Source: Pseudoalteromonas sp. S2755 (lineage in GTDB: Bacteria > Pseudomonadota > Gammaproteobacteria > Enterobacterales > Alteromonadaceae). Taken from it: a stretch of 53,702 nucleotides of DNA. Positions 44,120 through 51,829 of this stretch are shown here, piece after piece. The stretch spans positions 1 to 53,702 of the forward strand of contig NZ_PNDS01000002.1 of assembly GCF_005886535.1 (NCBI RefSeq), written 5' to 3'. The notes under the pieces are model-generated. The model had not been told where the DNA came from, ran no database searches, and worked only from the letters and a program-made list of their open reading frames with translations. The stretch's first letter is position 1. The number at the start of each line of letters is the position of its first letter. The translations under genes were made by a program, and so were the position numbers.

Positions 44120-44936
44120 TAAATCCAGAAGTACATCACGCCAAACCACCAATAACACCAGTACGAGTATTGGTGTTCAGGGTGACAATAACGGCTTTAT
44201 CACAAATGGCAGCGGCAACACGTACAACATGACTGACGGCGGACTGGTTAGCGCGATTGAGTCACTAGGTGCGGGGTTGGTTGATGCAAATATCGCGGGT
44301 TTTGATGCTGCTGGCAGCATGACCCGAGACGGATTTGATTTTGCAGGGAATGTAAATCGCGACTCACTAGATTTCGCGGGCGATGCACTGTCAATGACTC
44401 GAAACATTGCGGGTGACAGTATCAACGCACAAAACTCACTAACGCGAGATGCGCTGGCAGAAAATGGCGATTTAGCGCGTGAGATGTTGGGGCTGTCTGC
44501 TGGTATCAATAGCGATGTTATTGGTTTTGCTGGTGACACGCTAAATACAACGATTGGTGCGATAGGGGATGCAAACGCACGAATTACTGACGTTGCCAGT
44601 TACGCAATGGATAACTCGGCGCAACTCGCTGGCCTATCAATTGATGCCGCCGACAATGCAAATGCACGCATGACAGACGTTGCAGTGTATTCCATGGATA
44701 ACGCATCAAACTTAGCAAAGGATTTGGGGGCGCAGGTAATTACAGCAACGCAGGACGCATACAAAGACGCCAGCGACCAAACTATTTTGGCGCATAAGCA
44801 AGCACTGCAGTTCGCAGACCATTCCACGCGCTCGGATGGTCAGCAACTCGCAATCAGCACCAACAAAACCATGATGTACGTCATGTTGGGTTTAGGTGGC
44901 ATGGGTATGGCCGTAGCAATGATGAGGGCTAATTGA
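44112..44936 (+). CDS. Repeat-rich rod-like virion protein with C-terminal membrane helix
   Basis: 274 residues. A Ser/Thr/Asn-rich N-terminus (GSKSRSTSRQTTNNTSTS) leads to a central array of short Asp/Asn-Arg-Asp ... Ala-Gly repeats. Two near-identical blocks, DANARITDVASYAMDN (from 153) and NARMTDVAVYSMDN (from about 183), sit 28 residues apart. The C-terminus is one hydrophobic helix (MYVMLGLGGMGMAVAMM). It looks like an oligomeric rod anchored in the virion membrane; this is inferred from composition and neighbours. Confidence 0.75.
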   Translation: MGSKSRSTSRQTTNNTSTSIGVQGDNNGFITNGSGNTYNMTDGGLVSAIESLGAGLVDANIAGFDAAGSMTRDGFDFAGNVNRDSLDFAGDALSMTRNIAGDSINAQNSLTRDALAENGDLAREMLGLSAGINSDVIGFAGDTLNTTIGAIGDANARITDVASYAMDNSAQLAGLSIDAADNANARMTDVAVYSMDNASNLAKDLGAQVITATQDAYKDASDQTILAHKQALQFADHSTRSDGQQLAISTNKTMMYVMLGLGGMGMAVAMMRAN

Positions 44937-46453
44937 TGTTATTGAAAAAAATCTTAGAGCCGAACTTTATTACTGAAATTAACGCCTTTGGTCAGTTTAT
45001 AAAGCTGGTGAACTGTGAGAATCAAGTAAAGCTACGTGCTACGCGTGACGGGAACACTGTTATTGAAACCGAGATTCGATCTGGTTTTGAGTTACAGACA
45101 GCCGAGTCTTTTGATTTATTGGTGCTTTTATCAGATGTAGAGCAAACCATTGATATTTGGGTGTCGAAACACTCTCTTAAATATGATGCTCCCACAGGCG
45201 GGAGTAACAGAGCACTGAGCTATATGGCGGAGCACTATGGTGGTACACAGCAAGTATTGCCGTTTGAGGCCAGTCGAATGGCCGTTACATTGTTTAGTGA
45301 TACGCACGATTTTTGGTATGGCGGGAAAGGGTGTACGCCAGAGACGGGAATACCTGTACGAGCTGGCATTGAGAAGAAAATCAACTCATCTTCTGAAATA
45401 TACGTCTCTATCAATGAGCCACCACTGTATATCTCTGGTAGCACATATACCACAGTAAACGCATTGGACGGTAATGAGGGGCGCTATGGTGGTGATTATG
45501 GGGCTGAAAAACCTGATTATTGGGCGTGCACATCAACGGCTCATGCGGTATACGTTGTTGAGCGGCATATCAATCAATACGACCAATACGGTGCGATGCG
45601 GGTTTCAGAACAGGGCGTGAACCTGCTAAATATCACTGGCAATATTGCTGATGTCGTCGTCGTTGATTATGACAAAGATCGTGTCGCGGCGCTGTATGAA
45701 AACGGCCTCATCATGGTTTATGAAATGGGTCAAAAAGTTGCGCAATATGACACACTCAAGGCGAAAGTGCCGCTAAACTGGGCAAAACTGATGTATGACG
45801 GCACGCGATTTATTGCGTTTCAGCGAGGGGAAAGCGCCGCAAATTGGTATACACCTAGCGACATAAATACGCCTGTATTTTCAATACCATATAACTTGAA
45901 CCTTACTGTTAAAAAGACATTCTACGATAAGCACCGCCAGCGCGTTTACGCCATTTGTAGCTCGCCGGGCAATGATTATTTTTATGATTTAACGGGGGCG
46001 TCAGGTGTTTGTGAAACATTCCCGCATGCACTGGGGCGACCAATTGGTGATGTCTTCGGCTCCCTTATTGTATATCCAGATGTCCGATTTAGTAGCACTC
46101 ATATCACAGCAATCGCAGGTGGTGCGGGGTTCGTATTCAACCGTGAATCTACCGCTATCACTGAGTTGGTTGATGTTCAATTCGTTGCGGCACAATCCCG
46201 TGGGGCGGTGTACGCAATCAAAAATGGTACGCAGTTAATCTCTGAGGATGACGGCGTCACATTTATGCCTATCCCGAGCGACAGTACTGATTTTGGTGGT
46301 GGTACGGTACTAGGCACATTCAGCTCAAACCAATTCATTACCTATCCACTAACCAAAAATACGGACGACAGATATAGAGCGCGCCTATATGACACTGAGG
46401 TGTCACAAGCGAGCCCAGTCTCTAGGTTGAGGGTGTTTAAGGAAATGAAATGA
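44936..46453 (+). CDS. Probable receptor-binding spike protein
   Basis: 505 residues, the largest structural candidate. Residues 1-90 probably form an attachment domain (GQFIKLVNCENQVKLRATRD and nearby strands). The rest is beta-rich with repeated hydrophobic-strand patterns (VVVDYDKDRVAALYENGLIMV, split) suggesting a beta-propeller-like head. ATG 44936 overlaps the previous stop (TGATG). PM2's spike P1 is about 335 residues, so this one is longer. Location just before the lysozyme-like gene supports the call, but the fold is inferred. Confidence 0.65.
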   Translation: MLLKKILEPNFITEINAFGQFIKLVNCENQVKLRATRDGNTVIETEIRSGFELQTAESFDLLVLLSDVEQTIDIWVSKHSLKYDAPTGGSNRALSYMAEHYGGTQQVLPFEASRMAVTLFSDTHDFWYGGKGCTPETGIPVRAGIEKKINSSSEIYVSINEPPLYISGSTYTTVNALDGNEGRYGGDYGAEKPDYWACTSTAHAVYVVERHINQYDQYGAMRVSEQGVNLLNITGNIADVVVVDYDKDRVAALYENGLIMVYEMGQKVAQYDTLKAKVPLNWAKLMYDGTRFIAFQRGESAANWYTPSDINTPVFSIPYNLNLTVKKTFYDKHRQRVYAICSSPGNDYFYDLTGASGVCETFPHALGRPIGDVFGSLIVYPDVRFSSTHITAIAGGAGFVFNRESTAITELVDVQFVAAQSRGAVYAIKNGTQLISEDDGVTFMPIPSDSTDFGGGTVLGTFSSNQFITYPLTKNTDDRYRARLYDTEVSQASPVSRLRVFKEMK

Positions 46454-46917
46454 TGAAGTTAGACACTACACACATCATCACCGCATTAATTGTTTTGGGA
46501 ATAGGGGTATATATGACAACGCAACAAGCTGCGCGGGGTATCCGCAATAACAACCCGTTGAATATTGAGGCGGGTGAAAATTGGGTTGGGTTAGTGGGCA
46601 GTGATGGCCGTTTTGCTATTTTTGAAACCGCTGAGCATGGTATTCGTGCCGCCGCTCGTATTCTGCGAACCTATGCGCATAAATACGATATTCGAAATGT
46701 CAGCGACATTATTAGCAGATGGGCTCCACCCAATGAGAATGACACGGCAGGATATATCGCGTTCGTGTCGAGCAGAGCTAATGTGGACAGCAATAAAACA
46801 CTGGATGATAGCGAATACCCACGGGTGATTGAGGCTATGATTCAAATGGAAAACGGTGAGCAGCCGTACTCTATGGATGAAATTCAGCGCGGTTTTCAGT
46901 GGGGATTTTATGGGTAA
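46450..46917 (+). CDS. Virion lysozyme/transglycosylase-like protein with membrane anchor
   Basis: 155 residues. A single N-terminal hydrophobic helix (about 9-24) is followed by a peptidoglycan-hydrolase-like domain with the RGIRNNNPLNI motif, GRFAIFETAEHGIRAAARIL and the YIAFVSSRANVD segment. This family is common as virion-associated protein in tailless membrane phages and would open the cell wall at entry. It overlaps the spike gene by ATGATG and the next gene by 8 bases. Confidence 0.78.
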   Translation: MMKLDTTHIITALIVLGIGVYMTTQQAARGIRNNNPLNIEAGENWVGLVGSDGRFAIFETAEHGIRAAARILRTYAHKYDIRNVSDIISRWAPPNENDTAGYIAFVSSRANVDSNKTLDDSEYPRVIEAMIQMENGEQPYSMDEIQRGFQWGFYG

Positions 46918-47290
46918 CTTCATTAGCAAAAACCTGAGTCTATTGCTCACTATTGGGGGTGTTTACTACATTTACCAATACATCAATAGCGGCTCAAAAT
47001 CATTTACCGAACCACTCGGGAATCTGCTGGCCAAACTGCAATTTCAGGCGAACGGCTCGCATGATATTGAACGAGCATGGGCAGGATTTTTTCTTGATAA
47101 ATCAAAACTGGATTTTAGTTACAAGGTCAAAGATGAGCTGTGGCTGGAAGCGGTTATCAAACTAAACCCTAAAAATCAGGCATTGGTGGACACCATTTTT
47201 GATGCTGAAATGAGGCTGCGGCCTGAGTATCAGGTGTTGTTAGACGGTGAGGTCTCACCACAAACAGTAGTAACCGTGCAAGCGAGGTAA
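46910..47290 (+). CDS. Membrane-associated protein, late operon
   Basis: 126 residues from ATG 46910, which overlaps the lysozyme-like gene; an upstream in-frame start (46856) lies within that gene. An N-terminal hydrophobic segment (SLLLTIGGVYYIYQYI, about 8-24) precedes a soluble alpha/beta part. No family was recognised. Probably another virion-membrane or assembly factor. Confidence 0.68.
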   Translation: MGNFISKNLSLLLTIGGVYYIYQYINSGSKSFTEPLGNLLAKLQFQANGSHDIERAWAGFFLDKSKLDFSYKVKDELWLEAVIKLNPKNQALVDTIFDAEMRLRPEYQVLLDGEVSPQTVVTVQAR

Positions 47291-47293
47291 GGC

Positions 47294-47428
47294 ATGGATA
47301 TCAGTCAAGACACAATACTCACGATACTGGCGAATGCTATATTTCTGTATGGGGCTGTAACGACCAACAAAACAGATATTCGATGGCTCAAGGAATCGGT
47401 CAAAGAAATCAAGGAAAAAATCCAGTAG
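47294..47428 (+). CDS. Tiny membrane protein, 44 residues, end of late operon
   Basis: 45-codon frame beginning three bases after the previous stop. A hydrophobic stretch (ILTILANAIFLYGAV) is followed by a charged amphipathic tail (KESVKEIKEKIQ). The small size and single helix resemble small phage membrane or holin-like proteins, but neither role can be assigned. Confidence 0.62.
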   Translation: MDISQDTILTILANAIFLYGAVTTNKTDIRWLKESVKEIKEKIQ

Positions 47429-47561
47429 AGTTTGGGGACATTTTGGGGCTATCCCAGAGAAAAACATACCCCAACATATCCACTGCTAAAATCTAAAACG
47501 TAGATATGGCGGGGTATGTAGGGGTATTCACATTGGTTTTTGGGGTTCGACTCCCTCACTA
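47429..47561. other. G-rich convergent intergenic region
   Basis: Between the late operon and the integrase gene, which converge. It contains repeated TTTTGGGG/TTGGGG-like tracts and a 9-base inverted repeat ACATACCCC (47464-47472) / GGGGTATGT (47511-47519). A sequence resembling a tRNA T-arm (GGGGTTCGACTCCCTC) lies at its right end. No gene was found. Confidence 0.4.
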
Positions 47562-48632
47562 CTACAAATCCTCTTTATCATGCAGTTTGTGCGGAAACAG
47601 TTGGGTGTAAACCTGCCACAAAATATTTAGATTACGATGCCCTGTAACCTGTGCAACTTCTTCAATCGTGTAGCCTTTTTCAAACAAGCGGCTTGCTCCC
47701 TCTCTGCGTAAATCGTGATAGCGCAAATCTTCAATGCCCAACTCATTACGTACTCGTTGGAATCCCGATGCAACGCTACGCGGGTTGTAAGGGAATATCC
47801 TTTCGCCTGTTTTGGGTTGGCGCTTCACAATGTCAAATGAGCCGCCAAGGAGCGGCACCACCATGTGATTGCCTTCTTTCTTGCGCGGGTCTTTTCTGTC
47901 GCGAACTATTACAGTTTTGTGCGTGGTGTTTAGGTCATCCCACGTGATTTTGCACACCTCACCAATACGCATGCAGGTCAACAAGCTAAAATCCAAAATA
48001 TCTAAATAAGGGATGCGGGTTGCGCCGTTCGGACGGTATTCCATGCGCTTTTGTAGACCTAGCCGCAATGCCTCAAGTTCGTTGTCTGTGGGGCGGCGAG
48101 TGCGCTTTTGGCTTTTACCTACTAGTCCCATGTCTATTAGTGTTGGCACTGCATCTTCAAATATTTGATAGTTTGCTGTGATGTCCCACACAGACATTGC
48201 TTTTTTCATGACGCTTCGCAAATACGCGATGTCGTGGTAAATAGTGGGCGGACTGGCTCCTGCATTGCGGCGGTGTCTACAGTGTTCAATTAGATGACTG
48301 GTTCTCAGTTCATTACTATCTATCTGTGATATGTCGCAGTCCATTAGCATTTTAATTACGTAGCGTTTTGTCCTGCCAGTTTTTGACCATAAATCGTGGT
48401 CCTCATAGTACAAATTTAGCAGTTCACCGAGAGTAACCGTTTTGTATGTTTTTAAACCATTGACCTCAATTTGCTCAATGCGCCTCTTACCCCAAGTGCG
48501 GGCATGCTCGCTTTTAGTGAAAGTTTTAGATTCTCGGTGTATAATTACGCCCGATTTTTTTACGCGCACTAATGCGCGGTAATTATATTCACCGTTGGAT
48601 TTTTTGCGTTTCTCAATGGTTAATGATGCCAT
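47562..48632 (-). CDS. int: Prophage tyrosine integrase
   Basis: 356 residues. The N-terminal SAM-like arm/core-binding part (to about 180) is followed by the catalytic domain. Arg is in LLTCMRIGEVCKITWDDL, Lys near DRKDPRKKEGN, the His-x-x-Arg box is YHDLRREGAS, His is in VTGHRNLNI and the nucleophile is Tyr in WQVYTQL. ATG 48632 is chosen with AGGAC upstream and the family-like start MASLTIEKRKK. An ATG at 48722 would run through arm sites. It is transcribed toward the prophage interior, as with other dusA-targeting integrases. Confidence 0.95.
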   Translation of the reverse strand: MASLTIEKRKKSNGEYNYRALVRVKKSGVIIHRESKTFTKSEHARTWGKRRIEQIEVNGLKTYKTVTLGELLNLYYEDHDLWSKTGRTKRYVIKMLMDCDISQIDSNELRTSHLIEHCRHRRNAGASPPTIYHDIAYLRSVMKKAMSVWDITANYQIFEDAVPTLIDMGLVGKSQKRTRRPTDNELEALRLGLQKRMEYRPNGATRIPYLDILDFSLLTCMRIGEVCKITWDDLNTTHKTVIVRDRKDPRKKEGNHMVVPLLGGSFDIVKRQPKTGERIFPYNPRSVASGFQRVRNELGIEDLRYHDLRREGASRLFEKGYTIEEVAQVTGHRNLNILWQVYTQLFPHKLHDKEDL

Positions 48633-48649
48633 GGTCGTCCTACAAAAAT

Positions 48650-48710
48650 TGGGGCACATATGGGGCACCATATAACGAAATTGACGGAAATTCAAGGCGA
48701 TTCGGGGCAC
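48650..48710 (+). repeat. Right integrase arm-type repeats and putative promoter
   Basis: TGGGGCAC at 48650-48657 and 48661-48668 and CGGGGCAC at 48703-48710, matching the left-end cluster. A promoter-like TTGGGG (48649-48654), 16 bases, TATAAC (48671-48676) overlaps the first two repeats and would drive the reconstituted dusA. Confidence 0.62.
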
Positions 48711-48720
48711 TAGAGGTAAC

Positions 48721-49734
48721 ATGCAAAACCCATATAAATCAGGCGTTACGCCAATAAATACAGGTGATTCGGCGTTTCGCCGCTTTAGCGTTGCGCCGAT
48801 GCTGGATTGGACGGATCGCCATTGCAGAACCTTTCACCGCAAGCTTACTAAACATGCGGTGCTGTACACTGAAATGATCACTACAGGTGCAATTATTTTT
48901 GGTAAAGGGGATTATTTGGCATTTGGTGCGCATGAGTTACCAGTGGCGTTGCAATTGGGTGGCTCTGATCCTAAGGCGCTGGCAGAGTGTGCTAAGCGTG
49001 CTGAGGAATATGGCTACAGTGAGGTAAACCTAAATGTGGGTTGCCCGTCAGATCGCGTGCAAAATGGTCGCTTTGGTGCGTGTTTAATGGCTGAGCCTCA
49101 GTTAGTTGCTGATTGTGTGGCGGCGATGAAGTTACAAGTGAATATTCCGGTAACGGTAAAAACGCGCATTGGTATTGATGAACAAGATTCCTATGAGTTT
49201 CTTACGGCGTTGATTGAAGCCTCGCTGGCGGTGGGCTGTGATGACTTTATCATTCATGCCCGTAAAGCATGGTTGCAAGGCTTAAGCCCGAAAGAAAACC
49301 GTGAGATCCCACCATTAGATTATCCTCGCGTTTATCAATTAAAGAAAGACTATCCAGATCTGCATATCAGTATTAATGGTGGTGTTAAAACTCTTGAGGA
49401 ATGCCAGCATCATTTGGCTCACCTTGACGGCGTAATGGTTGGCCGTGAAGCCTACAGCAACCCGTTTATGTTGTCGCAGGTTGATGAGCTGCTATATGGC
49501 GAAGCTGCGTTTACGCAAACTCGCCATCAAGTCGTAAGAAGCATGTATGACTACTTTGAAAGTGAAATGTCGAATGGTGCAAACTTTTGGCATATTGCGC
49601 GTCACATGTTGGGTATTTTTCAAAATCAGCCCGGTGCGAGAGGATTCCGTCGTCATTTATCTGAAAACGGTCACAAAAAAGAGGCTGGCATTGAGGTGAT
49701 GGAAAAGGCGCTGTCTTTTGTACCTGAAGTATAA
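48721..49734 (+). CDS. dusA: tRNA-dihydrouridine synthase A (5' end phage-supplied)
   Basis: FMN-dependent enzyme that reduces uridine to dihydrouridine at tRNA positions 20/20a. It has 337 residues: a TIM barrel with [20 protein letters not shown], the catalytic Cys in [27 protein letters not shown] and [11 protein letters not shown]. The first about 18-24 codons come from the phage right arm and att core, so the protein stays full length and in frame after integration. GAGG precedes ATG 48721. A terminator follows. Confidence 0.96.
   Translation: MQNPYKSGVTPINTGDSAFRRFSVAPMLDWTDRHCRTFHRKLTKHAVLYTEMITTGAIIFGKGDYLAFGAHELPVALQLGGSDPKALAECAKRAEEYGYSEVNLNVGCPSDRVQNGRFGACLMAEPQLVADCVAAMKLQVNIPVTVKTRIGIDEQDSYEFLTALIEASLAVGCDDFIIHARKAWLQGLSPKENREIPPLDYPRVYQLKKDYPDLHISINGGVKTLEECQHHLAHLDGVMVGREAYSNPFMLSQVDELLYGEAAFTQTRHQVVRSMYDYFESEMSNGANFWHIARHMLGIFQNQPGARGFRRHLSENGHKKEAGIEVMEKALSFVPEV
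48775..48812 (+). repeat. attR core in dusA
   Basis: Direct repeat of the attL core (see 34466-34503): the identical 20-base block TTTCGCCGCTTTAGCGTTGC at 48775-48794, then ATGCTGGATTGGAC at 48799-48812. Right of this, the coding sequence is chromosomal dusA. Confidence 0.88.
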
Positions 49735-49757
49735 AATGCGCTAGCTCAATCCTGTGT

Positions 49758-49788
49758 GTGAAAAAGACGATTTTATCGTCTTTTTCAC
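49758..49788 (+). terminator. dusA terminator
   Basis: A 13-base-pair stem GTGAAAAAGACGA / TCGTCTTTTTCAC with a 5-base loop. Confidence 0.85.
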
Positions 49789-49864
49789 TATTTAATGTAT
49801 CTCAATAAATCTATTTTTCTTTTCAAAAAATCTTAACTCAATGATTTAATTTTGTTTTTATTTT

Positions 49865-49880
49865 TGGCACGGCTCTTGGA
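49865..49880 (+). promoter_or_regulatory. Sigma-54-like promoter of pspA
   Basis: TGGCAC (49865-49870), five bases, TTGGA (49876-49880). The -24 element is perfect. The -12 element deviates from TTGCA at one base. It lies about 34 bases before the pspA start, which is where psp operons carry their sigma-54 promoter. The activator PspF is not in the window. Confidence 0.75.
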
Positions 49881-49913
49881 GTAGTCTAACTATATTATAA
49901 AAGGAGCCGAACA

Positions 49914-50570
49914 ATGACCATCATCAACAGAATTGAAGATCTTATCAAAGCAGAACTTAACGCGTTACTAGACAAAGCAGAAGACCCACAAAAAATGGCA
50001 ACTCAGTTAGTGCGTGATTTAGAAGAAGCGCTATCTGATTGTCGTACAACGGCAGCTGAGCTTATTTGCCAACAAAAAGTAGCGCAGCGCCAAGTTGAGC
50101 AAGCAAATAAAGCTGCGACAACGTGGCAAAGCAAAGCCGAACATGCTCTTGAAAAAGGTCGTGAAGATCTTGCCCGCTCAGCCCTTGAGCAAAAGCAGGG
50201 AGAAACCGAAAAAGCGCAAGAAGCACAGCAAAAAATTGATGATCTAACGCCTGCCCTTGAAAAACTCAGCGCAGATGCGGACAAGTTGCAAAGCAAAATT
50301 CAGCAATTAAAGGCAAAAGAAAAGGCCATGTTGCGCCGCTTGGAAGCTGGTAAGGCAAGGTTAACCATCAAACAAACGCTGAATAGTGACGATATGCACT
50401 CTGCAACGCGCAAGTTCGACGAGTTAGAACGTAAGGTGGCGCGCCTTGAAGCTGAAGTCGAATCCTATGACTTAGGGCAGCCCGATGTATGGCAGCGCTT
50501 TGAAGATGAGCAAAAGCAACAACAAATCGACGATGAATTAGCCCAACTGAAGCAAAAAATGGCGAGCTAG
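49914..50570 (+). CDS. pspA: Phage shock protein A
   Basis: ESCRT-III/IM30-family protein that coats and stabilises the stressed inner membrane and in enterics restrains PspF. It has 218 residues, nearly all coiled coil, with the family start MTIINRIEDLIKAELNALLDKAEDP (split) and a long heptad-rich middle. AAGGAG lies ahead of ATG 49914. It is followed by a PspC-type gene, so this is a short psp operon. Confidence 0.95.
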   Translation: MTIINRIEDLIKAELNALLDKAEDPQKMATQLVRDLEEALSDCRTTAAELICQQKVAQRQVEQANKAATTWQSKAEHALEKGREDLARSALEQKQGETEKAQEAQQKIDDLTPALEKLSADADKLQSKIQQLKAKEKAMLRRLEAGKARLTIKQTLNSDDMHSATRKFDELERKVARLEAEVESYDLGQPDVWQRFEDEQKQQQIDDELAQLKQKMAS

Positions 50571-50617
50571 GCTCGCCCACAGCAACGACTGAGCAATCAA
50601 AGCGAAAGGGGATAAAG

Positions 50618-50827
50618 ATGAAAAATAGATATCAATCAACACTGTCTCAAATGAATAGTTCAAAGAAAATTGGTGGCGTATGTGCGCAACTCGCACAACG
50701 TTTTGATATGCCAATTTGGTTAACGCGTTTACTAACGGTATTGCTGTTTTTTAAGTTTCCAATGTTGGTGTTATTGGCGTATGGCGTCGCTTGGTTTGCA
50801 ATGCCAAAAACGCAATACGAAAACTAA
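50618..50827 (+). CDS. pspC: PspC-domain membrane protein
   Basis: 69 residues with the PspC fold: SKKIGGVCAQLAQRFDMPIWL followed by one hydrophobic hairpin or helix (LTRLLTVLLFFKFPMLVLLAYGVAW, split). It lacks the C-terminal leucine-zipper region of longer enteric PspC. The gene lies 47 bases after pspA. A role as stress sensor is inferred from the family. Confidence 0.88.
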   Translation: MKNRYQSTLSQMNSSKKIGGVCAQLAQRFDMPIWLTRLLTVLLFFKFPMLVLLAYGVAWFAMPKTQYEN

Positions 50828-50850
50828 GTAACGGCGACGAGGTAGGCACT

Positions 50851-51192
50851 ATGAAAGTCGTGGCCGGTATATTATTAGCGCTAGTATTTTTATTGGCGCT
50901 ATCTTGGGTGTCACTGCCACTAATCTGGTTAGACATCAGCGATCTGCAACTCGATATGGGATTTGACCTAGGTTGGTTTGGCTTTGAAATACTCACGTTG
51001 CTATTTGCAATTGTAGCGCTGGTGGTGCTAGGAGCACTCTTGAGCGCAGGTATTTTGGGGCTGCTCCTTACTGTGTTCATTGGGTTAGTAATGACATTGC
51101 TATTTAATTCGCTGATAGTGCTATTTCCACTCATCTGTATTATTGCAATTGTGTGGTTAGTGGTGGACAAATCTGCTCAAGTAAAAGTGTGA
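50851..51192 (+). CDS. Small integral membrane protein, psp cluster
   Basis: 113 residues from ATG 50851 (an upstream in-frame start lies within pspC). About four hydrophobic segments, almost no soluble domain. It follows pspC by 23 bases and is likely in the same operon. The family was not recognised. It may be a membrane-stress partner of PspA and PspC, but this is inferred only from position. Confidence 0.75.
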   Translation: MKVVAGILLALVFLLALSWVSLPLIWLDISDLQLDMGFDLGWFGFEILTLLFAIVALVVLGALLSAGILGLLLTVFIGLVMTLLFNSLIVLFPLICIIAIVWLVVDKSAQVKV

Positions 51193-51287
51193 GCAGTGGG
51201 TTTTTGTTGGTGGTAGGAGATAAAAAACACGCTAAATTGGGATCTGTGATATAGTTATTTGCAGTTATAAATCCAAGGAAAGCCAAC

Positions 51288-51812
51288 ATGAAATCAAGTG
51301 TAATCAAAACCTTAATTTTTGCTTTATCAACTTTTATCGGCTTTAACGCTTCAGCTCATCAAGGGCATGAACATGGTGAACATCATCATGATTCGGAGCA
51401 ACTTTCTGTTCACAACGCAACCGTGCGTGCATTTTTACCAGCAGCACCTTCAACTGCAGGTTATCTCGTTATTGAAAACCCAACGCAGCAAAATAAAGTG
51501 TTGGTTAAAGCTGCGCTCGAAGGCGTTAAGCGTGTTGAAATTCACGAGCATATTCATAAAGAAGATATGATGAAAATGCAACGTGTTGACGAGCTCGCTA
51601 TTCCAGCTGGTAAGTCAGTGACATTTCAGCCTGGTGGTTATCACTTAATGGTGTTTGAACCAGTAGAAACATTAAAAGTCGGTGAGAAGCGTAAGCTTAC
51701 GCTATATTTTGCTGATGGCGATAGGATCTTCACCATGGCAGAAGTCGTCGCACTTGCAGACATGTTTGGTGGTAAAGAAAAATCAAACGCAGGACATCAC
51801 TCTCATCACTAA
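51288..51812 (+). CDS. Periplasmic copper chaperone, PCuAC family
   Basis: 174 residues with signal peptide (about 1-23, ending NASAH). The copper site motif His-...-Met-...-His-x-Met is seen as HEHIHKEDMMKMQRVDE followed by GGYHLMVF. The mature N-terminus is His-rich (HQGHEHGEHHHD) and so is the C-terminus (GHHSHH), extra metal-binding regions beyond the core domain. It probably delivers Cu(I) to cytochrome oxidase. The gene is separate from the psp cluster. Confidence 0.9.
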   Translation: MKSSVIKTLIFALSTFIGFNASAHQGHEHGEHHHDSEQLSVHNATVRAFLPAAPSTAGYLVIENPTQQNKVLVKAALEGVKRVEIHEHIHKEDMMKMQRVDELAIPAGKSVTFQPGGYHLMVFEPVETLKVGEKRKLTLYFADGDRIFTMAEVVALADMFGGKEKSNAGHHSHH

Positions 51813-51829
51813 AAACAGTGAGGTATTAA

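Larger units (their letters stand above)
34466..48794. mobile_element. PM2/corticovirus-like prophage in dusA (about 14.3 kb)
   Basis: The element is bounded by direct repeats in the dusA 5' end and carries its own tyrosine integrase at the right end. In order it holds: a peptide/membrane-protein cassette, a minus-strand repressor, an early operon (PrtN-like, DnaQ-like, HUH initiator), a packaging ATPase, a P2-like major capsid gene, small membrane proteins, a rod protein, a spike, a lysozyme-like protein and the integrase. There are no terminase, portal, tail or head-protease genes, so it is not a tailed phage. PM2 is 10.1 kb. The extra length here comes from the integration module, the cargo and a larger spike. 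All genes look intact. Confidence 0.88.

Noticed and set aside
47530..47570. tRNA gene suggested by GGGGTTCGACTCCCTC
   Set aside because: No anticodon arm, D-arm or matching acceptor strand upstream; only a T-arm-like 16-mer, with no CCA.
34466..48794. Degenerate tailed prophage or satellite
   Set aside because: No terminase, portal, tail or head-protease remnants; capsid, ATPase and initiator match the tailless membrane-phage pattern.
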